Source of the DNA: Anodontia alba
Taxonomy: Eukaryota; Mollusca; Bivalvia; Lucinida; Lucinidae
Assembly (NCBI GenBank): GCA_964016985.1
Contig: OZ024826.1
Location: 62,626,910 to 62,690,909 of the forward strand
Length of the DNA: 64,000 nt
Direction: 5' to 3'
Shown in pieces: positions 10,412 to 21,691 of the stretch. The notes under the pieces were generated by a model. The model worked only from the letters and a program-made list of their open reading frames with translations. It ran no database searches and was not told the DNA's origin. Numbering within the stretch: the stretch's first letter is position 1; each line of letters begins with the position of its first letter. The position numbers and the translations under genes were made by a program.

Positions 10412-11050
10412 ATTACAATGTGTCTTGATGCCATAATTGCATTGAGGGATAGCATCAAAAATGGCAAAGAGATGGGCATCTCTGAGGCTTTGCTCCCCTA
10501 AAAAACGTGTTAAAATGAAGTTTTTAAAGTAAAACATATTTTAACAAGTAATACTTAACCTATGGATAATGTGCTACCAGTATTCTCTTCTATACTTAAA
10601 CCTTCCACAGAAAAACGGCTTAAGTTTTAATCCAGAAGATCCCTTTAAGGCATACCTGTGATGTCACCTTTCCTGCTACTTTACTTTAATCACTTGTTCA
10701 GTTTCTTTGAAGAATTAACAATCTAACTGAAGCGAAGTTATCCACAGGTTATGCTTTACCTTAAAAAACATTCAAACTTCATAATACGTTAACTTACTGA
10801 TAACTTGCTAGAATTTGAAGATTAGGAGGGAGGTGCTCCCCACATTCCAACACTAGTGATTAGATTCACTTAACTTCTGGCTTAAGACTTGGAAAACTCT
10901 ATGGAATCAGATACATTCAGAAATTATTCTTAAGAATGATCTAGATTCACTAATAACATAACTCTAAGGTAATAATTACCTTAATCATACATATGTAGAG
11001 TGGACTCTGGAGGCTGACAGTTTTCTTAAGCATCAGAGGCCTTAATTTCC
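10412..11050. other. No gene; probable 3' flank of the DIRS element
   Basis: A/T-rich sequence without domains or clear repeats. It lies just downstream, in minus-strand sense, of the DIRS recombinase remnant. I cannot delimit the DIRS terminal repeat. Confidence 0.4.
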
Positions 11051-13331
11051 TGGCCCCCACCACTTTTTGGACAACAAAGACTGGGCCCAATTGATGCAAA
11101 TTGATAACTTACTGTGACATATCCCTAAAGTAAAATTTTTGCAAAGGTAGAAGATAGATTCCAGAATGCTGCTTTGAGAATGTCATTGAGAGGAACCTTA
11201 TCAAAGAAAGCCCAGGAAGAAGATAGGGCCCTAACTTCAAGAGCCTTAATTTTTAAAATGGAAAGGTCTCTTCAGGTGAGGTCCCTATAGGCAAGCTTAA
11301 TTGTATTAGTTACCCATCTCGAGACTTAAGTCTTAGAGATGTCATGATTGCCTTTAATTGGTAAAAAAGAGTCTAGTTCTATTTTGACGATAAGAACTAG
11401 TCATTTTGAGGTAAAATTTCAATGCTCTAATTGGGCAGAAAAGTCTATCTAAATGTTCCCTTTTGCAATTTCGAGTTAAATTAGGGATGACTATAGGATC
11501 TGGGAAAATGGACGGAAGCTGATTCTTTGCCAAAAATCTAGTTTGTAAGAGCAATGAAAATGAACCATCTGACTGACTGAACCTTAGATGATTTGAATCC
11601 ATTGCCTGAGCGTGAATTTCACTGGATGTTTTAGCCAAGGTAAGGGCCAATAAAATGGCTGTTTTCATAGTAACTTGAAGTTTGGAAGCCTTGCGTAACG
11701 GTTCATATGGGGCTTTTGCAGATAAATTGAGACCCAAGATAAGTCCCATTTCAATGTTAGAGATCTTTGGACAGGATGTTGCAATTCAAACAATTTATTT
11801 AACTCTGATAAGACTGGGTTAGAACCGATTCTATTACCAGACTTAAATTTAAGTGTATTTGAAATCATAAATCTATAGCCCTTGATGGTACTGATCTGAC
11901 ATTTTTTTCTAAGAAAAAAGGTATATAAGGAAATCAGCTATGACAGTAAGAGAGGCAGTGACCGGATTAACCTTCTTTCTATGACACCAGTTGGAATATA
12001 TGACCCATTTTGCTTTGTTTGTGTTGAGGTTTTACGGCCCAGTCAACCCAGTGGGGTCATGCATCATAGACTTTCTGAGTAGATGCTCTTCTTGATTGTG
12101 AGACAAAATCTGCTACGTTTTGCGAAAAAAAAAAATCTCTAATTGATTGCTTGACAACTCCTTAGCGTGAAGGGCAAGAGTTGTGAAGATTTGATGTTGA
12201 AACTTTCCCATTGCTTGTGTTAATAAGTTTGAAAAGTATGGGTCGAATGGGGCTGATACTAGTAGCTGTAACACCTCTGAGAACTAAGCACCTTGAGGCC
12301 AAAGAGGAGCAATTAGAACTATTCTGCACCGAGACTGACAGATTTGGGTGAGAATATGTGGTATCAGAACTGTTGGAGGAAATGCATAAGCATATAAATT
12401 GTTCCAGTTCATGGATAAGGCATCTATCGCAAAGGCTTGGTCGTCTGAAAGTGGAGAAACAGACAATGGGAGTTTGTGATTGAATTGAGTCGCAAACAAA
12501 TCCACAATGGGAAATCTGAGTATTTGAAAAATGCAATTTGCCACCGTTTGATCCAAGGACCATTCCGTATTGAGAGGCTTGTCTAATCTCGAGAGATGGT
12601 CCACAAGAATGTTGAATTTCCCTGAAATGTGACGAATTCTGAGAATTACATTGTGTTCCAGGCATCAATGGAGGATTTTCCATACTTCTTCACATAGACT
12701 GGGAGAATGTATTCCTCCTTGTTTGTTGATGTATGAGATTACTGTTGTGTTGTCAGTGGATATCATGACACAAGAGGGATGTATGTACAGTATGGCTTTT
12801 TTCAACTCAAAATGAATGGCCATTAATTCTAGAATATTGATGTGGAGCCCAGATGAAAGGATAGTATCATCGGTTCAAGATGAGCATCCCATCCATACTG
12901 GCTGGCATCCATTAAAAGAAATGCATTGGGATCTGGAAGATGAATGTATATTCCCTGACCAAAGCGAACACTTGTGATCGATATTTGATGATCCTAAGGA
13001 ATTCAAACTGACAGCAGGAACATCTGAAGCAGACATAAATGGAGCCTGCCTAGAAGAACTAAGTCTGCTGCAGCACTGAGTTTCCCAAAAAGAGAAAGGA
13101 AATTTTGAGCCGATATTTGAGTCTGTTAGAAATTGTTTGATTGTCTAGAGTATGGATTCCATTCGATCTAGTGGTACTCTGACTGTTTTATGCTGTGTCA
13201 GAAATTCCATACCAATAAAGTTGAATTGCTGAGCTGGGTTCAAATCTGACTTTTTTTAGATTTGGAATGAATCCTAGACTTTGAATAGTTTGGAGACAGT
13301 ATACTGTGTGAGATATTAGTCTGCCAATATA
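11050..13331 (-). pseudogene. DIRS-type retrotransposon remnant: RT C-terminus, RNase H, tyrosine recombinase
   Basis: Minus-strand frames with several shifts give, in order, the connection after the RT active site (13,330-13,100), an RNase H-like region with a STDNTT motif near 12,760-12,720, a SRLDKP motif near 12,600, and a tyrosine-recombinase domain (11,990-11,080). The recombinase is damaged: the first catalytic Arg position reads KTSSEIHA near 11,610, the HxxR motif reads LEVR near 11,240, and the region of the catalytic Tyr near 11,130 carries a one-base shift. DIRS elements integrate with this recombinase instead of an integrase. The rest of the RT lies at 19,942-20,188; T1 copy 2 separates the parts. 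A SINE tail interrupts it at 12,017. Confidence 0.85.
12017..12062 (-). mobile_element. SINE tail fragment inserted in the DIRS recombinase region
   Basis: GTTTGTGTTGAGGTTTTACG through GGGGTC is the 3' end of the SINE family seen at 36,788. The flanking DIRS frame resumes right after it, so this is a severely 5'-truncated insertion of about 46 bp. Confidence 0.75.
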
Positions 13332-14391
13332 CAGTACAGCTCAGGTGGTTTTTCAAAATCCCCTCCCGAGCCGGTGGGGAGTGGATTCGAGTGGGAAGGA
13401 TTAAATTTTAGCATCCCACGGTGGTTTCACCCGGACCGGTGGATCCACTGCGTTCCCGCTGAAAAAATCGCCTGATAAAATTACTTTCGAACAGGTAAAA
13501 TTCGATGTGATTATGACAGGCAATTGAAACAGCCGCAAGGGCCATGCGGTGTTTCCACGATGAAGTGAGAAAGCTGTTTCCAAAGGGGCGTGGCTAAGGC
13601 CAGTCGTACTTTTTCGGCATGTACGGTTGAATAGGACCAAACTGCCGACCTTTATCAAATCGGTCTTTTCAACTCAATGTGTGACAGCAATTAACAAATT
13701 TTGATTGTAAGCATTCCCATTCACCATGAGCGTACAGAATTGTTGGTATCTACGTACACAAAACGTACCGCAAATTTGGTGCATAAATTGCAATATTCGT
13801 ACGTCCTGCTTGAGTCAGTTTTCACTCATCAGCATCCTTTTGAATATTAATAAAGCATCGAAACACTGCGATTGCCGATGGACAATAACGAATGCGTATG
13901 GCCAGTGCATAGAAACGGATGAGTTTTCCAAATTGCCACATTCCGATCCCCCAAAATTAGGTTTTATTCCCTTGTTCTCTTGAAATATTAACCAATGCTG
14001 CCCTGTTCCTTGAAATATATTTGGGTGTTCCCTTTGTCCACAGAAAACCCCGGTAGCCCCATTCACTGGTAGCCCCATTCACTGTTCGAGCAGGTAACAT
14101 GGGCCACAACAAAGCTCCATATGAAAAAGTACCAGATTCTGTGGCTTAGTTTGGTCCGGCCAACAAGTGGGCACGGCATGGTCATTTTTACTCAATGTGC
14201 CGTAAAAAAAAAAAAATCACAAAGAGAATCAAACATCTGCCCCGAATCCACGAATTACGTATTTATGTTTGGTATTCCTGTAACTGCCTTTTCCCATGCA
14301 ACAACCGCACACGCTCAATATAAATGATGTACAGTGGTAAAAGACCAGGAAATTCTCACTCGCGTGCAGCAACCGCACATGTCAATATAAA

Positions 14392-17300
14392 GGGGCTCTT
14401 ACACGGTATAGGAAATTTACATTGGTTTCTGCCCACGCTTGGAATTGGATGAAATTCTGCACAATGGTTGCCAAGGGTATAACACTGATGATTATGAGGC
14501 GTTGGCTTTTAAATGTAGTTCCATTGTAAATTTATGGTGTTTTGTATGCGGCCACTACCAAATCAGGGGGTGCCCTAATATTAACCTTCGTACAGTAAAC
14601 AGGATTTCATTTTTCAGATGCTGGAATGTTTTATTAATTAAGACCATCATTAGTACATGTTTTGATACTATGGATGGCTTCATGTACTTAGCAATAGTGT
14701 TGGAGCAATAACGTAAGTTGAACGGTAGCCCCATATTTCAGCTGCAGGTTATGTATTCATCCAGATATTATCTGCAATTTTACCATGTTCCGATTCTTGT
14801 CAAGACACCATTTCAGCACAAAAAATTTCCATATGTATTAGGAATAAACACATGAAATTTCATAAAAATTGAAGACCGGTAACATGTTGTTTGAACAGCC
14901 TGAATACATATAGTCCTGAGTCGGCAAAATATGAAATTACCCAATACTCATGTATAAGTAGTATCGTGTAAAGTCAACTTATCAATAGCTTTCAATTTGG
15001 ATTACCATGATATAGTATGATTTGTATAAGAAGTTGATACCATAATTGTACATATTCATTTATAACCAGTTGACTGAATTGCACCTTGTTGAACACCATG
15101 TCCAAAAAAAAAACTTTTCGTTTACATGATCTGGACCATGCAGACACTAAGTCCAAGTTCTCTGTATCTGTATATATAGGATTCCACTAATACTTGACTG
15201 TGGAAGTATTTATCAGATAATAAAAAGCAGATAACAGTCTTGTAACTGATAATGATGATTATGAAACCTGGGTCTAGCTTTAAAGTTACTCGTTCAGGCA
15301 GATAGGCATGGTGGGCACAACTTGCTTACCAAGTAATGATTTCTATCCTAGGACACCTGATTAAAACCTTCAGGGTCCATGTCTGTTGATTTCAACATTC
15401 AGAATTGTCAATCTTCAATGGATTTATGAGTAAATACAACAATGTGGACTTCTTGTCCAAAAATCAACTATAAACTTTGGTGTAAACTGGATGAATGGCT
15501 CAAAAATAAGAGTAACAAAAAGAATTGATATAAACAGGCAATACTGTGACTACTTGTTCACGCTTAGTAAATACAAAATTGCACAATATTGTCAAAACCA
15601 CAGCAGAAGATTTCACAGCTGGTACAAAACACACACGAAGATACTCAATATTGGAAAAAAAAACACTACAGCTTAAATACAATCAGTAATGAACAACTTA
15701 AGTCTGTGTCACATGGACACATGCAAGCTTAGTACAGTTTCTTTAGGTAAGATCTATGCACTTGCTGACCAAATACTTTAGTACTCTTTCTAAAATGAAA
15801 GAATAACTTTTCAGAAATATGATCAGCAAAGAACAACAAAGAAAATAAGAGCAGTTGGTATAAAGAAGAATGAAATTATATTCAGCTAAAATATTCAATG
15901 GAAGAAAGAATTTAAGTATAAGAACTAAAACAAAACTTGAATACTAAAAGCCTCCTTTCAAAACGTATTACAACACAAAAAACAGAGACAAGGTGAAAAT
16001 AGAATTAATTAAATACCATAGAACTGCCAGCAACCAAATGAATGAAAACTGTTCAAAAACTCTTCAATACATCCTTTAGATTCACATTAAGACCACACAA
16101 GTTAGCTGTTTCAAACTCCTGTGTTAATTAACATATGGCGGAGTTTCAAACTAGTATGGAAGTCCTTAGGCAAATGACTAAAATATGAATGTCATACAAC
16201 CTTTGGAAAAATCTTAAAGCTTTAACATGAAGAACTACAGAACACCAATTTGTTGTTTAAGTCAAACTATGTGCACTAGAATAGAACTTATGCAGAACAG
16301 AAACAATTTCAAATATGCTTACTGTAAGGAAGAAAGGATAGATCTGCTTTTCTGATAGCAAAAGTTAAGACCACATAAACAGTATTCTGTGCTGCTGTCA
16401 TCAAACAATTCGATCGCAGGAAATACCAATTGGAGTGACACATTTGAACATGTTACAGGACAAGAAATCCAGTGTTCATAATTTCAAAATGCAAGCTATA
16501 GATATATCAGAAGTTAAGTCTATCAGTATTATTTTCTTTTCAAGCGTTCTTAGTTTGGTTAGAGTTCACGAGTCCAGAAGCAAATCTCCAAAAATCCTAA
16601 AATCTGTTGATGGGTATGCAAATCCTTCTTCAAAACAAACAAACAAGCAACAACTACTTGCAATAGTACGTTTGCACATCTTCTTAAAATGACAATGGAG
16701 ATTATGGATCTCCCTGTTTTATGCCTAATTTTGTAATGGTGAGAATGGATACCCCTGTTTTACACCTATTTTAGTTTTATGCCTTTTGGGAAGTAATTAT
16801 ACAAAATGCTCAATGATTTGCTGACATGAATTAAAGCGTAAGATTTTGTTAAGCCTAATTTGTTAATTAGAATTTCTTTAGATTTAATTTGTTATGCTGT
16901 CTACATTTGTAATAGTTGGTTAGTCAGAGTCCATATAAATAGAAGGCAAGTAATAGAAAGTCATGAAAATTTAATGGGTAGCTCAAGATATATTCATTGC
17001 GAGTTGTCTAAACTCTCTTTGATTTGGTAAGTGTTAGAAGTGTTTGAAAACACTGCCTTTCTCTACTGTTTTTTATCAATGTAACAAAATAGTCAATTTT
17101 GTAAAAATCGACCTATATCCATTCAAGGCCTAAAATGACAATGTTACCGGTTATGATTTTTTATGAAATTTGGCACAGCTATAGAGGATATATGTAGCAA
17201 ATTTTCCTGGTAGTATGAAATCTTGACAAAGACTATAACATAATAATTTTGAAAGTTTAATTTTGATACTTTTTTCATTTTTTGGTAAAAAATTCAGATT

Positions 17301-17611
17301 TTTTATAATCAATTTATCAGAAAATGTTAACTTTAATTAAATATAAATGTTTTGTGGTACCAATAGAATTACTATGGTGTTCACCATTCAGCACAGTGCA
17401 AAAATCTTAAAACTAAATTAAACTTAAGCTGTATGACATACTTATTTGGAGACAGATATCAGCTCATGGGGGGAGTGAGTCAAGGATGCGTCCTGAGTCC
17501 AACTTTTTATTATATAATTTAATAAGCACATTTTCATAGGTTGCATATGCCTAGTTATTATTATACAAAGTTTCAGAAAAATCCATGCGTGGGCAGAAAT
17601 GAAAGATGCCC
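14392..17611. mobile_element. 3.2 kb insertion inside T1 copy 2, short imperfect TIRs
   Basis: Copy 3 (minus strand, near 32,155) has the uninterrupted join TATAAATTTACTTAAAGG, so the insertion limits are defined by comparison. The ends GGGGCTCTTACACGG and GATGCCC carry inverted similarity further in (TTTCTGCCCACGC at 14,428 and GCGTGGGCAGAAA at 17,587). No target duplication is visible. The interior is A/T-rich without recognisable genes. The type is unknown. Confidence 0.65.
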
Positions 17612-17734
17612 TTTACTTAAAGGGGCGCTTCTGCTATCAAAGAGGCATTGAATCAATAAGACAGCCCCTGCAAAAAGGGTGTCTGTCATACAAAAAACAC
17701 ACTTTACGAACACAAGGGGCCACAGAAGCTAATG

Positions 17735-17892
17735 ACAATTCAAATGAGTGAGTTTTTTAACGTCCCACTAACAGCTAGGTCATATGGAGGTGTGGACCTT
17801 GGTTTAAAGTCCCATATGAAAGAAGCCTGGGATCGAACTCATGACCCCTGGGTGACAAGGCGCGCAGCTTTACCACTACACCACCAAGGCAC
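17735..17892 (-). mobile_element. SINE-like module with tRNA head (inside inner element)
   Basis: On the minus strand: GGTGCCTTGGTGGTGTAGTGG, then GAGTTCGATCCC, then a body ending in AACTCACTCATTTGAA. The same module sits at equivalent places at 31,877, 43,160 and 58,317, so it was part of the common ancestor of the T1 and T2 cores. Confidence 0.7.
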
Positions 17893-19249
17893 CCTTTCCC
17901 AATATTTCAACCCGTCAAATATCTAATAAAAGGGCTGCAGACATTTCACCTTGCCCCACCACTGCACTTACATCAAACAAGTACCATAACTCTGTTAATA
18001 AATTAAGTTTCAAGAAAATATTGCAAACAGTTTTCAAGTTACAGAGCGGACACAAATATATTACAGAAATCACTAAAATAGTTTCGGTGTTCAAAGGGCC
18101 ATAACTCCAAAAGTAGGCTCTATCATAAAAGTATATGAAAGAAAAGAAGGGCAGTTGTCAGTTTCTGCTAAAATGATTAATAGCTTATGAATAAGTTCGC
18201 CCCGGAAAAGCATGCAGGCTCGACAAGACAAAAATAGTATTGACTGGGGAGTTTAACTCCAGTTCAAACTAGATAAAGCAAGCTTCTTGCATACTGTACG
18301 ATCAGCAAAGGGTCTGTGATGTTGCAGTCCCACTGTTTATTCCGCTTTGGACAGCCTGGCTATCGACGGTAAATACGATCAGCGAATGCTCTATCAGAAT
18401 GTGCAGGCGCGTACTGACCCGAGTCTTCGCTCGTCGCACAAGACGTTTTGTTACACCCAGTGATCATAGGAGGTACTAACGATTAGCAAAGGCTCTGATC
18501 AGACTACTGAGATCTACTGATGTGCAGTTTCAGAGTGTGCAGGCTGATCCGTCTCTTCGTACAAGTTTTATTGTAGGTTTTGCCATGCACAGACTCATGC
18601 GCAAGTTGTTTGTGCAAACCTTAACGCTAAGCACCCTGGGTACAATTTTCAGCAGACGACATTTTGAAATATTTTTCTCATTCTTCCAAGAGAACAGGAT
18701 TTGCACTTCATGCAAATTGTCTCCACTGCATGAAATGTCAAATCCTGTTTTCTTGGTAAAGAAAAGAAAAAAAAAAGAAAAACGAATTCAATCTGTCGTC
18801 TGCTGAATTAGCCCAGAGAGCCCATTTTGAAGACGCTTTCCCGCCGATGCGCTAGGTTTATACAATGTGTCTCTTTTACTCGTTAAATAAATTACGGTCT
18901 TGGTTTTGCATATTGCATATTGAAGCCATAAAAACAGAACAGTTTACATGGAAACGAAAGTTCTGAAGATTGCTGTATAAGCCAATAAATATAATGTTAT
19001 TTATGTATTATACTGTAAGAGAATAATGTAACACAGTATTCATTTGTACCCTGATAAATGCGGGGTAAGGTACTCAAACTGCAGGTTTTACTGTTTTAAG
19101 GGAGCTAACTGTAACTGACATAAAAGTGAGTTAACTGCATTTGCTTTACGAGTCTGATCTGTGTGAAATGGAATGGGGAAGAGCATTTTTTATGAATCAC
19201 GCCAATACAGAGGGGGCATGCTTATACAATAAGTGGTTAATCAGTACAC

Positions 19250-19420
19250 TGAACACCCTTCCGCCAGAAACTTGTAACTGCCAGTCTTGAAGCAGTGGAA
19301 GGAGCGAATGACCGTAGCAAATACATGTGTTTCATGATAAATCGCTCAATCTGTGAGGATCGAATGCACGATCCTGACCATCGGAGATTAATGTGTCTGC
19401 CTACGAGGCATTATTCGTGT
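19250..19420 (-). mobile_element. Second SINE-like module, related in body to the 36,788 SINE
   Basis: The minus strand has a degenerate tRNA-like head (GATGGTCAGGATCGTGCATT) and then GTCATTCGCTCCTTCCACTG...AGTTACAAGTTTCTGGCGGA, a body alignable to the active-looking SINE (AGTTTCTGGCGAAAGAATG). Equivalents are at 30,235-30,420, 41,400-41,570 and 60,180-60,350. Confidence 0.6.
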
Positions 19421-19941
19421 TTTTTTTTCGAGACGATGCTCGTTGATCTCCAAATAAAAGCCTCTAAGATAGCAGAAGCGCCTCTTTAAGTACCCGGGTA
19501 CAAGGTAAGAAATAAATAAACAGAAATACGTTATTCTTTATTTCTTGTTTTATTCATTAATTCTTTTTATTTTTTTTTTTATTTTTTTTTTTAATCTCTA
19601 GGTAGAAATATTTCTGTATTTATTCAGCGGCAAATCAGCCGAATGATGTGTAAGCAAAATAAAGGTTCCGATTTCCTTGCTAACTCGGAAAATTTGGAGC
19701 TGTCAATCATTCTGACGTCACTAATCTTTCATTGCGAGCTCGCCAGGATAAACTTTTGCCCACTGCGGAGTTCTACAGGTAAGTGGGTGGTATTGCGGAG
19801 GGAACTCGGCGGAAACACAGTGGAGGAAAAATCTGTCGCGGAGGGAATTGGAGTGGGGTATCGGGAAGATCCGCGGTGGGCTAAAAAATCAACCCCACCG
19901 GTTCGGGGGGGGATTTTGAAAAAAACACCTGAGCTGTACTG

Positions 19942-20188
19942 TATGAGCCAATCGTCTAGGTAAGGAAAAGGTGAGATGGCAAGTTGGCGCAGATGAGCTG
20001 TAATTACGTCCGTCAATTTGGTGAAAATCCACAGACTTAGGGACATTCCAAAAGGTAGTGCCCTGAATTGGAAGACCTGCTTGCCGAAAATGAAGTTTTT
20101 ATAAGTAAAACATATTGATATGACGCAGTCTTTGCCATGTACCAATGAATGATGCACCCGGAAACTGCACCCTTTTGCATATATGATG
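19942..20188 (-). pseudogene. DIRS reverse transcriptase fragment (other half of 11,050-13,331)
   Basis: The minus-strand frame has FRALPFGM (about 20,066-20,044) and the active-site motif PYLDDW (about 19,965-19,948), characteristic of DIRS-type RT. It stops where T1 copy 2 begins, and the remaining domains continue at 13,330. Upstream of the FTYKNF block the reading is degenerate, and it ends at the MITE at 20,195. Confidence 0.85.
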
Positions 20189-20194
20189 GATCAT

Positions 20195-20381
20195 CAGGGC
20201 CTGACAAATCCAAGTTTCAGCCACTTGCCCGGCATTCCACAGCATTTTGAAAATGGCTCAGAATTACAATATTTCATATATATTCTATACATTTTTCTGG
20301 GCAAGTGAAATAAAAAATCACTTGCCCCGCCAAAATTAGGACTTGTCCCGGGCAGCTGGGCAATGGATTTGTCAGGCCCTG
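20195..20381. mobile_element. 187-bp MITE with 18-bp TIR and 6-bp target duplication
   Basis: CAGGGCCTGACAAATCCA at 20,195 is inverted as TGGATTTGTCAGGCCCTG ending 20,381. GATCAT is duplicated at 20,189-20,194 and 20,382-20,387. The 6-bp duplication and CAGG ends are shared with the unrelated-looking MITE at 63,318. Confidence 0.85.
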
Positions 20382-20458
20382 GATCATCGTTTTTTTTTTT
20401 TTTTACTTCAAGTTGTGAGTTTTACAGTATGACAGTTGCTTGTGCGAATGGGAATTAC

Positions 20459-20566
20459 CTTTTTTCTTTTGTGTTTGTGAGTGTTCAGATGACAGAGCGA
20501 CCTGAAGCAAGTGCAATTAATGGGTTTTCTTTGCAGCCACGAATTCTGAGATGATGTGTCGGCCAT
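20459..20566 (-). CDS. Candidate first coding exon of the two-exon gene (36 codons)
   Basis: ATGGCCGACAC in a good initiation context at 20,566 is followed by 108 open nucleotides ending AAAAAAG|GTAATT, a plausible donor at 20,459. It ends in phase 0, which fits the phase-0 acceptor before 7,781, and the intervening 12.7 kb consists almost wholly of mobile elements. The frame codes a Ser/Gln start and a basic end. It could belong to a different gene or be non-coding; no family recognised. Confidence 0.3.
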
Positions 20567-20594
20567 ATTTGTTTGTTTACATATTGCGCAATAG

Positions 20595-20607
20595 TGCATT
20601 CTGGGAA
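20595..20607 (-). promoter_or_regulatory. ZNF143/SBS-like promoter motif
   Basis: TTCCCAGAATGCA on the minus strand matches the core of the ZNF143 (SPH/Staf) binding site common in TATA-less animal promoters. It lies about 30-40 bp upstream of the candidate ATG at 20,566, beside TTGCGCAAT. Motif presence is seen; promoter function is inferred. Confidence 0.4.
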
Positions 20608-20609
20608 TG

Positions 20610-21690
20610 GTTGCTACAACGCTATGTAAACAGATGCCGTCTGTCACTCTGAATTTTAGGTTGCAGAGATGATTTTAAACTCCCTAGCTGTTATAAAGAA
20701 TTAATTATAAATGTAATGGTCACATTTCAAAATCATTTTCCTTTTGTTTTCCGATAATTTTGGGTAAAGTTTCATTTATTAATGCTGCATGGCAAGTGCT
20801 TTCTGGGGACACCCCTTAGGAGTTCTCACTTTGTGTGATGGCAGCTGTAACTCTTGTTGATAGGGAAGCGCGTTCCCCACATTGTGGAGTTGCCATCAAG
20901 CAGGGAGACTTGTATGACTGCAGAGTTGTGGGATATAAAAGCGAGGGCATGAGAAATCTCGGGGATTTCACTTTTGGGCTTCAAACTGTTAACATCTCAG
21001 GACACAAAAGGCTATTTATCCCTTTTTTTTCTTTTCAAAATTTTTAAAACTTCGAGAATCACATTTTCTACATTGTTTTGAACAAGAAAGAGTTTGCTTT
21101 ATTCTAGGTAATTAATAATTTTGACTTTTATCATGTATTGTTTATAAGATGGGCATTATATTTGGTACACGCCGGAAGGGTAGTTCGTAATAATACAGGC
21201 TCCTTTCACAAAAAGAACATGCTACCAATTTTAATGTTGATTAACCATTCACCGTTTATGTGAATGATGTAGAACTAAGAAATAACACATTTGTTCCCTT
21301 AATTTTTAATAGATTTGTGACTGTAGTCAGTTGTGTCTTCCTTCACTCCCACCTAGTTATATTTCGATAGATAATCTAAAAGACAAACACAAGAACACTC
21401 TTTTATTTAAGTCCATATTCATTTATTCAGTTTTACAATATACGTATACAAAGTTGTTGACTCACAAAATCTGGTCTCAGCTGAAACAGTCCTGGATATG
21501 AGGGACTCTAGCTAGTGGTGGCACAGGTGTGCAATCTGGCTACTTCCACAGCAGGTCATGCGATTCGAACCAAGGTACATTATGAACATTCAGCAGACCA
21601 GAGAGGGCACTGTGGATAAGGAAGACAGCCGACAGACCAACAGTGACCCTGGCAATGAAAGAGCACCAGGCTGCATAGCTTGCATACTGA
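20610..21690. other. No certain gene; probably contains the gypsy 5' LTR and leader
   Basis: A/T-rich sequence upstream of the gypsy gag. Because the 3' LTR has been lost, the LTR limits and primer-binding site cannot be fixed. A plus-strand frame beginning MAAVTLVDR at about 20,838 is short and unsupported. Confidence 0.4.
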
Positions 21691-21691
21691 A

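Larger units (their letters stand above)
17616..19490 (+). mobile_element. Inner TIR element of T1 copy 2
   Basis: CTTAAAGGGGCGCTTCTGCT at 17,616 is matched in inverted orientation by AGCAGAAGCGCCTCTTTAAG ending 19,490, and the similarity continues into GATAGC/AGAGGC. TA lies on each side (17,614-17,615 and 19,491-19,492). The same inner pair occurs in copy 3 (28,232-32,154). The content is two tRNA-like SINE-derived modules, the GATCAG-rich block and an A/T tract, with no protein. Confidence 0.75.
13332..19941 (+). mobile_element. T1 family large TIR element, copy 2 (complete ends)
   Basis: The left end CAGTACAGCTCAGGTGGTTT at 13,332 and right end CACCTGAGCTGTACTG at 19,941 form a TIR of roughly 30 bp with weaker similarity beyond. 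TA flanks both sides (13,330-13,331 and 19,942-19,943), and outside lie the two halves of one DIRS RT. Inside: left arm 13,332-14,391, a 3.2 kb insertion (14,392-17,611), an inner TIR element (17,616-19,490), and the right arm with CRE and splice donor. No transposase domain is seen in any frame. Confidence 0.85.

Noticed and set aside
12162..12683. 173-residue minus-strand frame overlapping the DIRS region
   Set aside because: A shadow of the true DIRS frame, which carries the STDNTT and SRLDKP motifs in a different phase.
20835..21047. Plus-strand frame beginning MAAVTLVDR, considered as a divergent first exon
   Set aside because: Ends in low-complexity F/T-rich sequence with no convincing donor; kept only as a remark in the 20,610-21,690 entry.
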